From positions 1-64,000 of the forward strand of contig NW_003131947.1 of assembly GCF_000003605.2 (NCBI RefSeq): DNA of 64,000 nt. Direction: 5' to 3'. A program made the position numbers and the translations under genes. How positions within the stretch are numbered: position 1 is the first letter of the stretch; every line of letters begins with the position of its first letter. Source of the stretch: Saccoglossus kowalevskii (lineage: Eukaryota > Hemichordata > Enteropneusta > Harrimaniidae). The notes under the pieces were generated by a model. The model was given only the letters and a program-made list of their open reading frames with translations, ran no database searches and was not told the origin of the DNA. Below, in pieces: positions 1-7,971 of this stretch.

Positions 1-15
1 TCATATAAAGGAAAA

Positions 16-310
16 GGATTGTGTTCAACTATTTTGGTAGGGCTGCTAGACACTGCCATTCACGAGCGTGATCCCACTACTGCTCCACACGGAAAGTTTT
101 GCCTGCTGTGTTTCCACCCTGGGCCGATTCGTCCCTCATTATACAACCTGGTCGTCCTAACCTCCGTCGGGTCGACCATATTGATGCCGAGCTTAGCATG
201 GACGCCTGATCTCCATAGAAAGACAACTAACATGACTCCCAACCTCAATCCGACCAACAACCCCGGCCTCCAAGTAACTGGATTACAGGCGCACGCCACA
301 ACGCCCAGCC
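16..310 (-). ncRNA. 7SL: SRP RNA gene, copy 1 (CACG form)
   Basis: This is a 295-nt copy with GUGAAUGGC. Its terminator is only T4 (12-15), where sister copies have T5; the flank also reads TCATATAAAG with one A fewer than elsewhere, so a sequence error at the window edge is possible. The upstream spacer is the short type (to 508). The gene body looks the same as copies 23 and 79. Confidence 0.88.
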
Positions 311-508
311 ATTTACGCATGACATTTTAACGCTATTTATTGAATAGAAGACAGTGCCATCTACGATGAAATTGAAAACCATTGAAAATAAATGGATTTA
401 CAGTCATTTTTTGGGGGGTAAAAATACAATGTTCAATGAAAATCGTTTAATTATATTCGATATATGCGATATATTAATATAAAAAGTATACTCAATATAA
501 AGGAAAAA

Positions 509-805
509 GGATTGTGTTCAACTATTTTGGTAGGGCTGCTAGACGCTGCCTATTCACGAACGTGATCCCACTACTGCTCCACACGGGAACTTTTGCCTGC
601 TGTGTTTCCACCCTGGGCCGATTCGTCCCTCATTATACAACCTGGTCGTCCTAACCTCCGTCGGGTCGACCATATTGATGCCGAGCTTAGCATGGACGCC
701 TGATCTCCATAGAAAGACAACTAACATGACTCCCAACCTCAATCCGACCAACAACCCCGGCCTCCAAGTAACTGGATTACAGGCGCACGCCACAACGCCC
801 AGCCC
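509..805 (-). ncRNA. 7SL: SRP RNA gene, copy 2 (CACG form, extra G at 5' end)
   Basis: The 5' end reads GGGCTGGGC rather than GGCTGGGC, an extra base in the first G run. The CACG motif is preceded by a further change (GAACGTG on the + strand). GUGAAUAGGC is intact. T5 terminator at 504-508. The upstream spacer is long, carries a cluster of one-base deletions near 910-942, and contains an intact B-box-like motif (1005-1016). Confidence 0.86.
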
Positions 806-1241
806 ATTTACGCATGACATTTTAACGCTATTTATTGAATAGATGACAGTGCCATCTACGATGGTACCTGGCATCCAACTGGTTTGCATGTCTGTTTTGA
901 AGTTTACACAATATCATGCCCATAACTATCTAGACATCACTACATCAAAGTCGCCTATTCATAAAAACAAACCTCCGACAAAAATGGATACATGGCCTTA
1001 TGACGGAATCGAACTCGTGTTTCTCAGCATAGTTCGTGAACTTAAAACCAAGTGAAAGTGTTCAAAGCGTGAGAAAGTGAAATTAAACACCATTGAAAAT
1101 AAATGGATTTACAGTCATTTGTTTTTTGGGGGGGGGGGTATAAAAATACAATGTTCAATGAAAATCGTTGAATTATGTGTAGTAAATATTCGATATATGC
1201 GATATATTAATATAAAAAGTATACTCAATATAAAGGAAAAA
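806..1241. other. Divergent spacer upstream of copy 2
   Basis: This is a gene-free spacer. It differs from the array consensus in an ACGGAATCGAACTCG stretch (1003-1017), CATAGTTCG, GCGTGAG, a G11 run (1128-1138) and an ATGTGTAGTAAATATTCG insertion near 1174-1192. It matches the spacer at 45,960-46,237 closely. Bases 910-942 have several one-base losses not seen in that twin. Confidence 0.85.
1005..1016 (-). promoter_or_regulatory. B-box-like motif in spacer
   Basis: The minus strand reads GAGTTCGATTCC, close to the polymerase III B box (GGTTCGANTCC). It lies about 200 bases upstream of copy 2. In most other units the same place reads GAGTTCTATTCA, which breaks the motif. I could not fold a tRNA around it: the flanking bases do not form a T stem. 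It could be a relic of a tRNA-like element or chance. Confidence 0.35.
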
Positions 1242-1537
1242 GGATTGTGTTCAACTATTTTGGTAGGGCTGCTAGACGCTGCCTATTCACGAGCGCGATC
1301 CCACTACTGCTCCACACGGGAACTTTTGCCTGCTGTGTTTCCACCCTGGGCCGATTCGTCCCTCTTTATACAACCTGGTCGTCCTAACCTCCGTCGGGAA
1401 GACCATATTGATGCCGAGATTAGCATGGACGCCTGATCTCCATAGAAAGACGACTAACAGGACTCCCAACTTCAACCCGTCCAACAACCCCGCCCTCCAA
1501 GTAACTGGAATACAGGCGCTCGCCACAACGCCCAGCC
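1242..1537 (-). ncRNA. 7SL: SRP RNA gene, copy 3 (divergent, CGCG form)
   Basis: This is among the most divergent full-length copies. The U-turn reads UGUAUUC instead of UGUAAUC. The base of helix 6 (GGTCGACC, pairing with CGACC) is changed to GGTCTTCC, weakening the SRP19-binding hairpin. Helix 8 and GUAGUGGGAUCGCG are intact. T5 at 1237-1241. The TATA region is altered to AATAAATAAC. It is a twin of copy 68, 44,996 bp away. Likely weakly active or inactive (inference). Confidence 0.83.
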
Positions 1538-1960
1538 ATTTACGCCTGACATTTTAACGTTATTTATTGAAAAGAAGACAGTGCCATCTACGATGGGACC
1601 TGGCATCCACCTGGTTTGCTTGTCTGTTTGAAGTTTACACAATAATCATTGCCCAATAACTATCTAAGACAATCACTACATCAAAGTCGCCTATTCATAA
1701 AAACAAACCTCCGACAAAAATGGATACATGGCCTGATGACTGAATAGAACTTATGTTTCTCAGCAGAGTTCGTGAACTTAAAACCAAGTGAAAGTGTTCA
1801 AAGCATGAGAAAGTGAAATTAAAAACCATTGAAAATAAATGGATTTACAGGCATTTGGGGGGGGGGTGGGTAAAAATACAATGTTCAATGAAAATCGTTG
1901 AATTATATTCGATATATGCGATATATTAATATAAAAAGTATACTCAATATAAAGGAAAAA

Positions 1961-2255
1961 GGATTGTGTTCAACTATTTTGGTAGGGCTGCTAGACGCTG
2001 CCTATTCACGAGCGCGATCCCACTACTGCTCCACTCGGGAACTTTTGTCTGCTGTGTTTCCCCCCTGGGCCGATTCGTCCCTCATTATACAACCTGGTCG
2101 TCCTTACTCCGTCGGTTAGACCATATTGATGCCGAGCTTAGCATGGACGCCTGATCTCCATAGGAAGAAGACTGACAGGACTCCCAACCTCAACCCGTCC
2201 AACAACCCCGGCCTCCAAGTAACAGGATTACAGGTGCACGCCACAACGCCCAGCC
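1961..2255 (-). ncRNA. 7SL: SRP RNA gene, copy 4 (divergent, CGCG form)
   Basis: This 295-nt copy has several changes in functional elements. The helix 8 stem GUG is GGG, the helix 6 base is changed (GGTCTAACCG), AGCAGG reads AGCAGA, and further substitutions lie in helix 5. T5 at 1956-1960. The TATA-like element is degraded (AATGAATAAC). Probably a decaying copy (inference). Confidence 0.8.
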
Positions 2256-2674
2256 ATTTACGCTTGACATTTTAACGTTATTCATTGAAAACAAGACAGT
2301 GCCATCTACGATGGTACCTGGCATCCACCTGGTTTGCATGTCTGTTTTGAAGTTTACACAATAATCATTGCCCAATAACTATCTAAGACAATCGCTACAT
2401 CAAAGTCGCCTATTCATAAAAACAAACCTCCGACAAAAATGGATACATGGCCTTATGACTGAATAGAACTCATGTTTCTCAGCAGAGTTCGTGAACTTAA
2501 AACCAAGTGAAAGTGTTCAAAGCATGAGAAAGTGAAATTAAAAACCATTGAAAATAAATGGATTTACAGTCATTTTTTGGGGGGTAAAAATACAATGTTC
2601 AATGAAAATCGTTGAATTATATTCGATATATGCGATATATTAATATAAAAAGTATACTCAATATAAAGGAAAAA

Positions 2675-2970
2675 GGATTGTGTTCAACTATTTTGGTAGG
2701 GCTGCTAGACGCTGCCAATTCACGAGCGTGATCCCACTACTGCTCCACACGGGAACTTTTGCCTGCTGTGTTTCCACCCTGGGCCGATTCGTTCCTCATT
2801 ATACAACATGGTCGTTCTAACCTCCGTCGGGTAGGCCATATTGATGCCGAGCTTAGCATGGACGCCTGATCTCCATAGAAAGACAACTAACAGGACTCCC
2901 AACCTCAACCCGTACAACAACCCCGGCCTCCAAGTAACTGGATTACAGGCGCACGCCACAACGCCCAGCC
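2675..2970 (-). ncRNA. 7SL: SRP RNA gene, copy 5 (CACG form)
   Basis: GTGAATTGGC replaces GTGAATAGGC. The helix 6 base has GGCCTACCCG and the region before helix 8 has CATGTTG. Helix 8 itself is intact. T5 at 2670-2674. Same subfamily as copies 46, 54, 60, 65 and 90, which share the GTACAAC variant in helix 5. Upstream spacer long. Confidence 0.87.
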
Positions 2971-3390
2971 ATTTACGCGTGACATTTTAACGCTATTTAT
3001 TGAATAGATGACAGTGCCATCTACGATGGTACCTGGCATCCACCTGGTTTGCATGTCTGTTTTGAAGTTTACACAATAATCATTGCCCAATAACTATCTA
3101 AGACAATCACTACATCAAAGTCGCCTATTCATAAAAACAAACCTCCGACAAAAATGGATACATGGCCTTATGACTGAATAGAACTCATGTTTCTCAGCAG
3201 AGTTCGTGAACTTAAAACCAAGTGAAAGTGTTCAAAGCATGAGAAAGTGAAATTAAAAACCATTGAAAATAAATGGATTTACAGTAATTTTTGGGGTGAT
3301 AAAAATACAATGTTCAATAAAAATCGTTGAATTATATTCAATATCTGCGATATATTAATATAAAAAGTATACTCAATATAAAGGAAAAAA

Positions 3391-3684
3391 GGATTGTGTT
3401 CAACTATTCTGGTAGGGCTGCTAGACGCTGCCTATTCACGAGCGCGATCCCACTACTGCTCCACACGGAAACTTTTGCCTGCTGTGTTTCCACCCTGGGC
3501 CGATTCGTCTCTCATTATACAACCTGGTCGTCCTAACCTCCGTCGGGTCGACCATATTGATGCCGAGCTTAGCATGGACGCCTGATCTCCATAGAAAGAC
3601 AACTAACAGGACTCCCAACTCACCCGTCCAACAACCCCGGCCTCCAAGTAACTGGATTACAGGCGCACGCCACAACGCCCAGCC
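3391..3684 (-). ncRNA. 7SL: SRP RNA gene, copy 6 (CGCG form)
   Basis: This copy is 294 nt because of a 2-nt loss in the 5' arm of helix 5 (CCAACTCACCCG on the + strand). Helix 6, helix 8 and the CGCG and GTGAATAGGC motifs are intact. T6 at 3385-3390. The promoter side has the GAAGTCAG and CCATCTAAGATGG variants. Confidence 0.88.
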
Positions 3685-4075
3685 ATTTACGCATGACATT
3701 TTAACGCTATTTATTGAATAGAAGTCAGTGCCATCTAAGATGGTACCTGGCATCCACCTGGTTTGCATGTCTGTTTTGAAGTTTACACAATAATCATTGC
3801 CCAATAACTATCTAAGACAATCACTACATCAAAGTCGCCTATTCATAAAAACAAACCTCCGACAAAAATGGATACATGGCCTTATGACTGAATAGAACTC
3901 ATGTTTCTCAGCAGAGTTCGTGAACTTAAAACCAAGTGAAAGTGTTCAAAGCATGAGAAAGTGAAATTAAAAACCATTGAAAATAAATGGATTTACAGTA
4001 ATTTTTGGGGTGATAAAAATACAATGTTCAATAAAAATCGTTGAATTATATTCGATATATGCGATATATTAATAT

Positions 4076-4080
4076 AAAAA
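4076..4080 (-). terminator. Back-up T5 run downstream of copy 7
   Basis: Copy 7 lacks the usual T5-T6 run directly after the gene. On the minus strand the next T run is TTTTT here, 16 bases beyond the expected RNA end. The run is present in nearly all units (AAAAAGTATAC on the + strand), so it normally sits behind the main terminator. Confidence 0.5.
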
Positions 4081-4096
4081 GTATACTCAATATAAA

Positions 4097-4392
4097 GGAT
4101 TGTGTTCAACTATTTTGGTAGGGCTGCTAGACGCTGCCTATTCACGAGCGCGATCCCACTACTGCTCCACACGGAAACTTTTGCCTGCTGTGTTTCCACC
4201 CTGGGCCGATTCGTCCCTCATTATACAACCTGGTCGTCCTAACCTCCGTCGGGTCGACCATATTGATGCCGAGCTTAGCATGGACGCCTGATCTCCATAG
4301 AAAGACAACTAACAGGACTCCCAACCTCAACCCGTCCAACAACCCCGACCTCCAAGTAACTGGATTACAGGCGCACGCCACAACGCCCAGCC
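4097..4392 (-). ncRNA. 7SL: SRP RNA gene, copy 7 (CGCG form, no main terminator)
   Basis: The gene body is intact, with one change in the Alu domain at the foot of helix 5. The sequence after the gene is TATAAAGGATT rather than AAAGGAAAAAAGGATT, so only TTT follows the RNA. The loss fits slippage between two AAAGG repeats. Polymerase III should read on to the T5 at 4076-4080 (inference). Unit length is 708 bp. Confidence 0.87.
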
Positions 4393-4677
4393 ACTTACGC
4401 ATGACATTTTAACGCTATTTATTGAATAGAAGACAGTGCCATCTACGATGGTACCTGGCATCCAACTGGTTTGCATGTCTGTTTTGAAGTTTACACAATA
4501 ATCATTGCCCAATAACTATCTAAGACAATCACTACATCAAAGTCGCCTATTCATAAAAACAAACCTCCGACAAAAATGGATACATGGCCTTATGACTGAA
4601 TAGAACTCATGTTTCTCAGCAGAGTTCGTGAACTTAAAACCAAGTGAAAGTGTTCAAAGCATGAGAAAGTGAAATTA

Positions 4678-4702
4678 AAATCCATAGAAAATAAATGGAT
4701 TT
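4678..4702. repeat. Spacer inverted repeat (8-bp arms)
   Basis: AAATCCAT and ATGGATTT are perfect reverse complements separated by 9 bases. Other units have CCATTG in place of CCATAG and a preceding AA in place of AT, which shortens the arms. The two states mark spacer haplotypes. No function is evident. Confidence 0.6.
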
Positions 4703-4806
4703 ACAGTAATTTTTGGGGTGATAAAAATACAATGTTCAATAAAAATCGTTGAATTATATTCGATATATGCGATATATTAATATAAAAAGTATACTCAATA
4801 TAAAGG

Positions 4807-4812
4807 AAAAAA
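4807..4812 (-). terminator. RNA polymerase III terminator (T6), reference copy 8
   Basis: A run of six T on the minus strand follows directly after CACAATCC, the RNA 3' end. Copies of the CGCG form mostly have T6, and copies of the CACG form mostly T5. Both are adequate polymerase III terminators by general knowledge. Confidence 0.85.
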
Positions 4813-5108
4813 GGATTGTGTTCAACTATTTTGGTAGGGCTGCTAGACGCTGCCTATTCACGAGCGCGATCCCACTACTGCTCCACACGGAAACTTTTGC
4901 CTGCTGTGTTTCCACCCTGGGCCGATTCGTCCCTCATTATACAACCTGGTCGTCCTAACCTCCGTCGGGTCGACCATAGTGATGCCGAGCTTAGCATGGA
5001 CGCCTGATCTCCATAGAAAGACAACTAACAGGACTCCCAACCTCAACCCGTCCAACAACCCCGGCCTCCAAGTAACTGGATTACAGGCGCACGCCACAAC
5101 GCCCAGCC
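4813..5108 (-). ncRNA. 7SL: SRP RNA gene, copy 8 (CGCG form, reference copy)
   Basis: SRP RNA is the scaffold of the signal recognition particle, which targets ribosomes making secretory and membrane proteins to the endoplasmic reticulum. In the 296-nt RNA, positions 1-47 form the Alu domain: GGCG (6-9) pairs with CGCC (20-23), UGUAAUC (24-30) is the SRP9/14-type U-turn, and UCCA (29-32) pairs with UGGA (39-42). Helix 5 closes with GGGUUGU (48-54) against ACAAUCC (290-296). Helix 6 (about 135-161) has GGUCG/CGACC arms and a GGAG loop (146-149). Helix 8 has CCCAGG (188-193), a GUG-GAAA-CAC hairpin (194-203) and AGCAGG (204-209), the SRP54-binding site. GUAGUGGGAUCGCG (231-244) and GUGAAUAG follow. 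This copy has GGCATCACTATGG where most have GGCATCAATATGG. T6 terminator; upstream spacer long. The ends are inferred from motifs (within about 3 bases). Confidence 0.93.
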
Positions 5109-5130
5109 ATTTACGCATGACATTTTAACG

Positions 5131-5139
5131 CTATTTATT
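5131..5139 (-). promoter_or_regulatory. TATA-like element at about -30 (reference copy 8)
   Basis: The minus strand reads AATAAATAG at -31 to -23 from the inferred RNA start. It sits inside the inverted repeat CTATTCAATAAATAG. It is conserved in nearly all units, with changes in copies 3, 4, 28, 45, 63, 68, 87 and 95. The spacing suits a polymerase III gene with an external TATA box, as 7SL genes commonly have. Internal Alu-domain sequence (RNA 11-24) may add an A-box-like signal. Confidence 0.7.
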
Positions 5140-5145
5140 GAATAG

Positions 5146-5166
5146 ATGACAGTGCCATCTACGATG
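5146..5166 (-). promoter_or_regulatory. Conserved promoter-proximal segment, -58 to -38 (candidate PSE-like)
   Basis: This segment includes CATCGTAGATGGCACTGTC. It is retained in both long and short spacers: the recurrent 221-bp spacer deletion begins immediately upstream of it. Position and retention suggest a proximal promoter element, but I cannot match it to a known PSE. Many units have the perfect palindrome variant CCATCTAAGATGG here. Confidence 0.4.
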
Positions 5167-5184
5167 GTACCTGGCATCCAACTG

Positions 5185-5192
5185 GTTTGCAT
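5185..5192 (-). promoter_or_regulatory. Octamer-like motif upstream of copy 8
   Basis: The minus strand reads ATGCAAAC, one base off the octamer ATGCAAAT, at about -84 to -77. It is present in long spacers and absent from short ones, because it lies in the deleted block. Its role is uncertain; a chance match is quite possible. Confidence 0.25.
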
Positions 5193-5527
5193 GTCTGTTT
5201 TGAAGTTTACACAATAATCATTGCCCAATAACTATCTAAGACAATCACTACATCAAAGTCGCCTATTCATAAAAACAAACCTCCGACAAAAATGGATACA
5301 TGGCCTTATGACTGAATAGAACTCATGTTTCTCAGCAGAGTTCGTGAACTTAAAACCAAGTGAAAGTGTTCAAAGCATGAGAAAATGAAATTAAAAACCA
5401 TTGAAAATAAATGGATTTACAGTCATTTTTTGGGGGGTAAAAATACAATGTTCAATGAAAATCGTTGAATTATATTCGATATATGCGATATATTAATATA
5501 AAAAGTATACTCAAAATAAAGGAAAAA

Positions 5528-5822
5528 GGATTGTGTTCAACTATTTTGGTAGGGCTGCTAGACACTGCCATTCACGAGCGTGATCCCACTACTGCTCCAC
5601 ACGGGAAGTTTTGCCTGCTGTGTTTCCATCCTGGGCCGATTCGTCCCTCATTATACAACCTGGTCGTCCTAACCTCCGTCGGGTCGACCATATTGATGCC
5701 GAGCTTAGCATGGACGCCTGATCTCCATAGAAAGACAACTAACAGGACTCCCAACCTCAATCCGTCCAACAACCCCGGCCTCCAAGTAACTGGATTACAG
5801 GCGCACGCCACAACGCCCAGCC
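5528..5822 (-). ncRNA. 7SL: SRP RNA gene, copy 9 (CACG form)
   Basis: This is a 295-nt copy with GUGAAUGGC. The helix 8 stem is AUG-GAAA-CAC, so the outer G-C pair is lost. T5 at 5523-5527, followed by a TCAAAATAAAG variant. The upstream flank has CCATCTAAGATGG and GGTACCAGG. Its close copies are 17, 39, 82 and 86. Confidence 0.89.
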
Positions 5823-6241
5823 ATTTACGCATGACATTTTAACGCTATTTATTGAATAGAAGTCAGTGCCATCTAAGATGGTACCAGGCATCCACCTGGT
5901 TTGCATGTCTGTTTTGAAGTTTACACAATAATCATTGCCCAATAACTATCTAAGACAATCGCTACATCAAAGTCGCCTATTCATAAAAACAAACCTCCGA
6001 CAAAAATGGATACATGGCCTTATGACTGAATAGAAGTCATGTTTCTCAGCAGAGTTCGTGAACTTAAAACCAAGTGAAAATGTTCATAGCATGAGAAAGT
6101 GAAATTAAAAACCATTGAAAATAAATGGATTTACAGTCATTTTTTGGGGGGTAAAAATACAATGTTCAATGAAAATCGTTTAATTATATTCGATATATGC
6201 GATATATTAATATAAAAAGTATACTCAATATAAAGGAAAAA

Positions 6242-6537
6242 GGATTGTGTTCAACTATTTTGTTCGGGCTGCTAGACGCTGCCTATTCACGAGCGTGATC
6301 CCACTACTGCTCCACACGGGAACTTTTACCTGCTGTGTTTCCACCCTGGGCCGATTCGTCCCTCATTATACAACCTGGTCGTCCTAACCTTCGTCGGGTC
6401 GACCATATTGATGCCGAGCTTAGCATGGACGCCTGATCTCCATAGAAAGACAACTAACAGGACTCCCAACCTCAATCCGTCCAACAACCCCGGCCTCCAA
6501 GTAACTGGATTACAGGCGCACGCCACAACGCCCAGCC
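6242..6537 (-). ncRNA. 7SL: SRP RNA gene, copy 10 (CACG form, GAAG helix 6 loop)
   Basis: The helix 6 tetraloop is GAAG instead of GGAG, still within the GNAR consensus. AGCAGG reads AGCAGGU after the hairpin, and the 3' region has CCCGAACAAAA. GUGAAUAGGC is kept. T5 at 6237-6241. Copy 84 has the same set of changes. The upstream spacer has extra bases in A, T and A runs around 6715-6772. Confidence 0.88.
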
Positions 6538-6960
6538 ATTTACGCATGACATTTTAACGCTATTTATTGAATAGAAGTCAGTGCCATCTAAGATGGTACC
6601 TGGCATCCACCTGGTTTGCATGTCTGTTTTGAAGTTTACACAATAATCATTGCCCAATAACTATCTAAGACAATCACTACATCAAAGTCGCCTATTCATA
6701 AAAACAAACCTCCGACAAAAAATGGATACATGGCCTTATGACTGAATAGAACTCATGTTTTCTCAGCAGAAGTTCGTGAACTTAAAACCAAGTGAAAGTG
6801 TTCAAAGCATGAGAAAGTGAAATTAAAAACCATTGAAAATAAATGGATTTACAGTCATTTTTTGGGGGGGTAAAAATACAATGTTCAATGAAAATCGTTG
6901 AATTATATTCGATATATGCGATATATTAATATAAAAAGTATACTCAATATAAAGGAAAAA

Positions 6961-7255
6961 GGATTGTGTTCAACTATTTTGGTAGGGCTGCTAGACACTG
7001 CCATTCACGAGCGTGATCCCACTACTGCTCCACACGGGAAGTTTTGCCTGCTGTGTTTCCACCCTGGGCCGGTTCGTTCCTCATTATACAACCTGGTCGT
7101 CCTAACCTCCGTCGGGTCGACCATATTGATGCCGAGCTTAGCATGGACGCCTGATCTCCATAGAAAGACAACTAACAGGACTCCCAACCTCAATCCGACC
7201 AACAACCCCGGCCTCCAAGTAACTGGATTACAGGCGCACGCCGCAACGCCCAGCC
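6961..7255 (-). ncRNA. 7SL: SRP RNA gene, copy 11 (CACG form)
   Basis: This is a 295-nt copy with GUGAAUGGC. Its specific changes are GAACCGGCCC just before helix 8 (which matches the human base as I recall it) and GTTGCGGCG in the Alu domain. T5 at 6956-6960. Copies 25 and 51 share these changes. Upstream spacer long. Confidence 0.89.
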
Positions 7256-7675
7256 ATTTACGCCTGACATTTTAACGCTATTTATTGAATAGAAGTCAGT
7301 GCCATCTAAGATGGTACCTGGCATCCACCTGGTTTGCATGTCTGTTTTGAAGTTTACACAATAATCATTGCCCAATAACTATCTAAGACAATCGCTACAT
7401 CAAAGTCGGCTATTCATAAAAACAAACCTCCGACAAAAATGGATACATGGCCTTATGACTGAATAGAACTCATGTTTCTCAGCAGAGTTCGTGAACTTAA
7501 AACCAAGTGAAAGTGTTCAAAGCATGAGAAAGTGAAATTAAAAACCATTGAAAATAAATGGATTTACAGTCATTTTTTTGGGGGTAAAAATACAATGTTC
7601 AATGAAAATCGTTGAATTATATTCGATATATGCGATATATTAATATAAAAAGTATACTCAATATAAAGGAAAAAA

Positions 7676-7971
7676 GGATTGTGTTCAACTATTTTGGTAG
7701 GGCTGCTAGACGCTGCCTATTCACGAGCGCGATCCCACTACTGCTCCACACGGAAACTTTTGCCTGCTGTGTTTCCACCCTGGGCCGATTCGTCCCTCAT
7801 TATACAACCTGGTCGTCCTAACCTCCGTCGGGTCGACTATATTGATGCCGAGCTTAGCATGGACGCCTGATCTCCATAGAAAGACAACTAACAGGACTCC
7901 CAACCTCAATCCGACCAACAACCCCGGCCTCCAAGTAACTGGATTACAGGCGCACGCCACAACGCCCAGCC
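7676..7971 (-). ncRNA. 7SL: SRP RNA gene, copy 12 (CGCG form)
   Basis: The core motifs are intact. One change lies in the arm of helix 6 (GGCATCAATATAGTCG) and the CGACC-side variant GGTCGG in helix 5. T6 at 7670-7675. The pair of copies 11-12 recurs as copies 70-71 with the same 716-bp spacing, apart from a loop-side base in copy 11. Confidence 0.9.

Larger units (their letters stand above)
5109..5527. other. Reference long spacer (between copies 8 and 9)
   Basis: This AT-rich, gene-free spacer is typical of the array. From right to left it holds the terminator of copy 9, an ATATTAATATATCGCATATATCG stretch (minus strand) with short inverted repeats, the T/G-run segment, the CCATT...AATGG inverted repeat, a segment with a decayed B-box-like motif, an octamer-like GACATGCAAACC, and the promoter of copy 8. 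I see no second RNA gene or coding frame in it. Confidence 0.85.

Noticed and set aside
270-310. Alu-like SINE insertion (a stretch resembling GGATTACAGGCGC...)
   Set aside because: The resemblance comes from shared ancestry with 7SL RNA. The segment continues into a full S domain with helices 6 and 8, has no poly(A) tail or target-site duplication, and occurs once per tandem unit.
60-320. Recurrent minus-strand open frame (about 86 codons, starting MRKWLGVV)
   Set aside because: It lies inside the SRP RNA gene in every unit, starts in the promoter, changes length with single-base differences, and has no protein-family resemblance except the peptide-like look of translated 7SL/Alu sequence.
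985-1080. tRNA gene on the minus strand of the divergent spacer
   Set aside because: A B-box-like motif is present, but no T stem, anticodon arm or acceptor stem can be formed from the flanking bases.
5185-5192. True octamer / distal sequence element
   Set aside because: It has one mismatch, sits too close to the start for a typical distal element, and is absent from short-spacer units. Kept only as a low-confidence note.
5465-5842. Plus-strand open frames of 63-125 codons in each unit
   Set aside because: They are antisense to the SRP RNA, switch frame between units through 1-2 bp differences near the terminator, and show no coding constraint.
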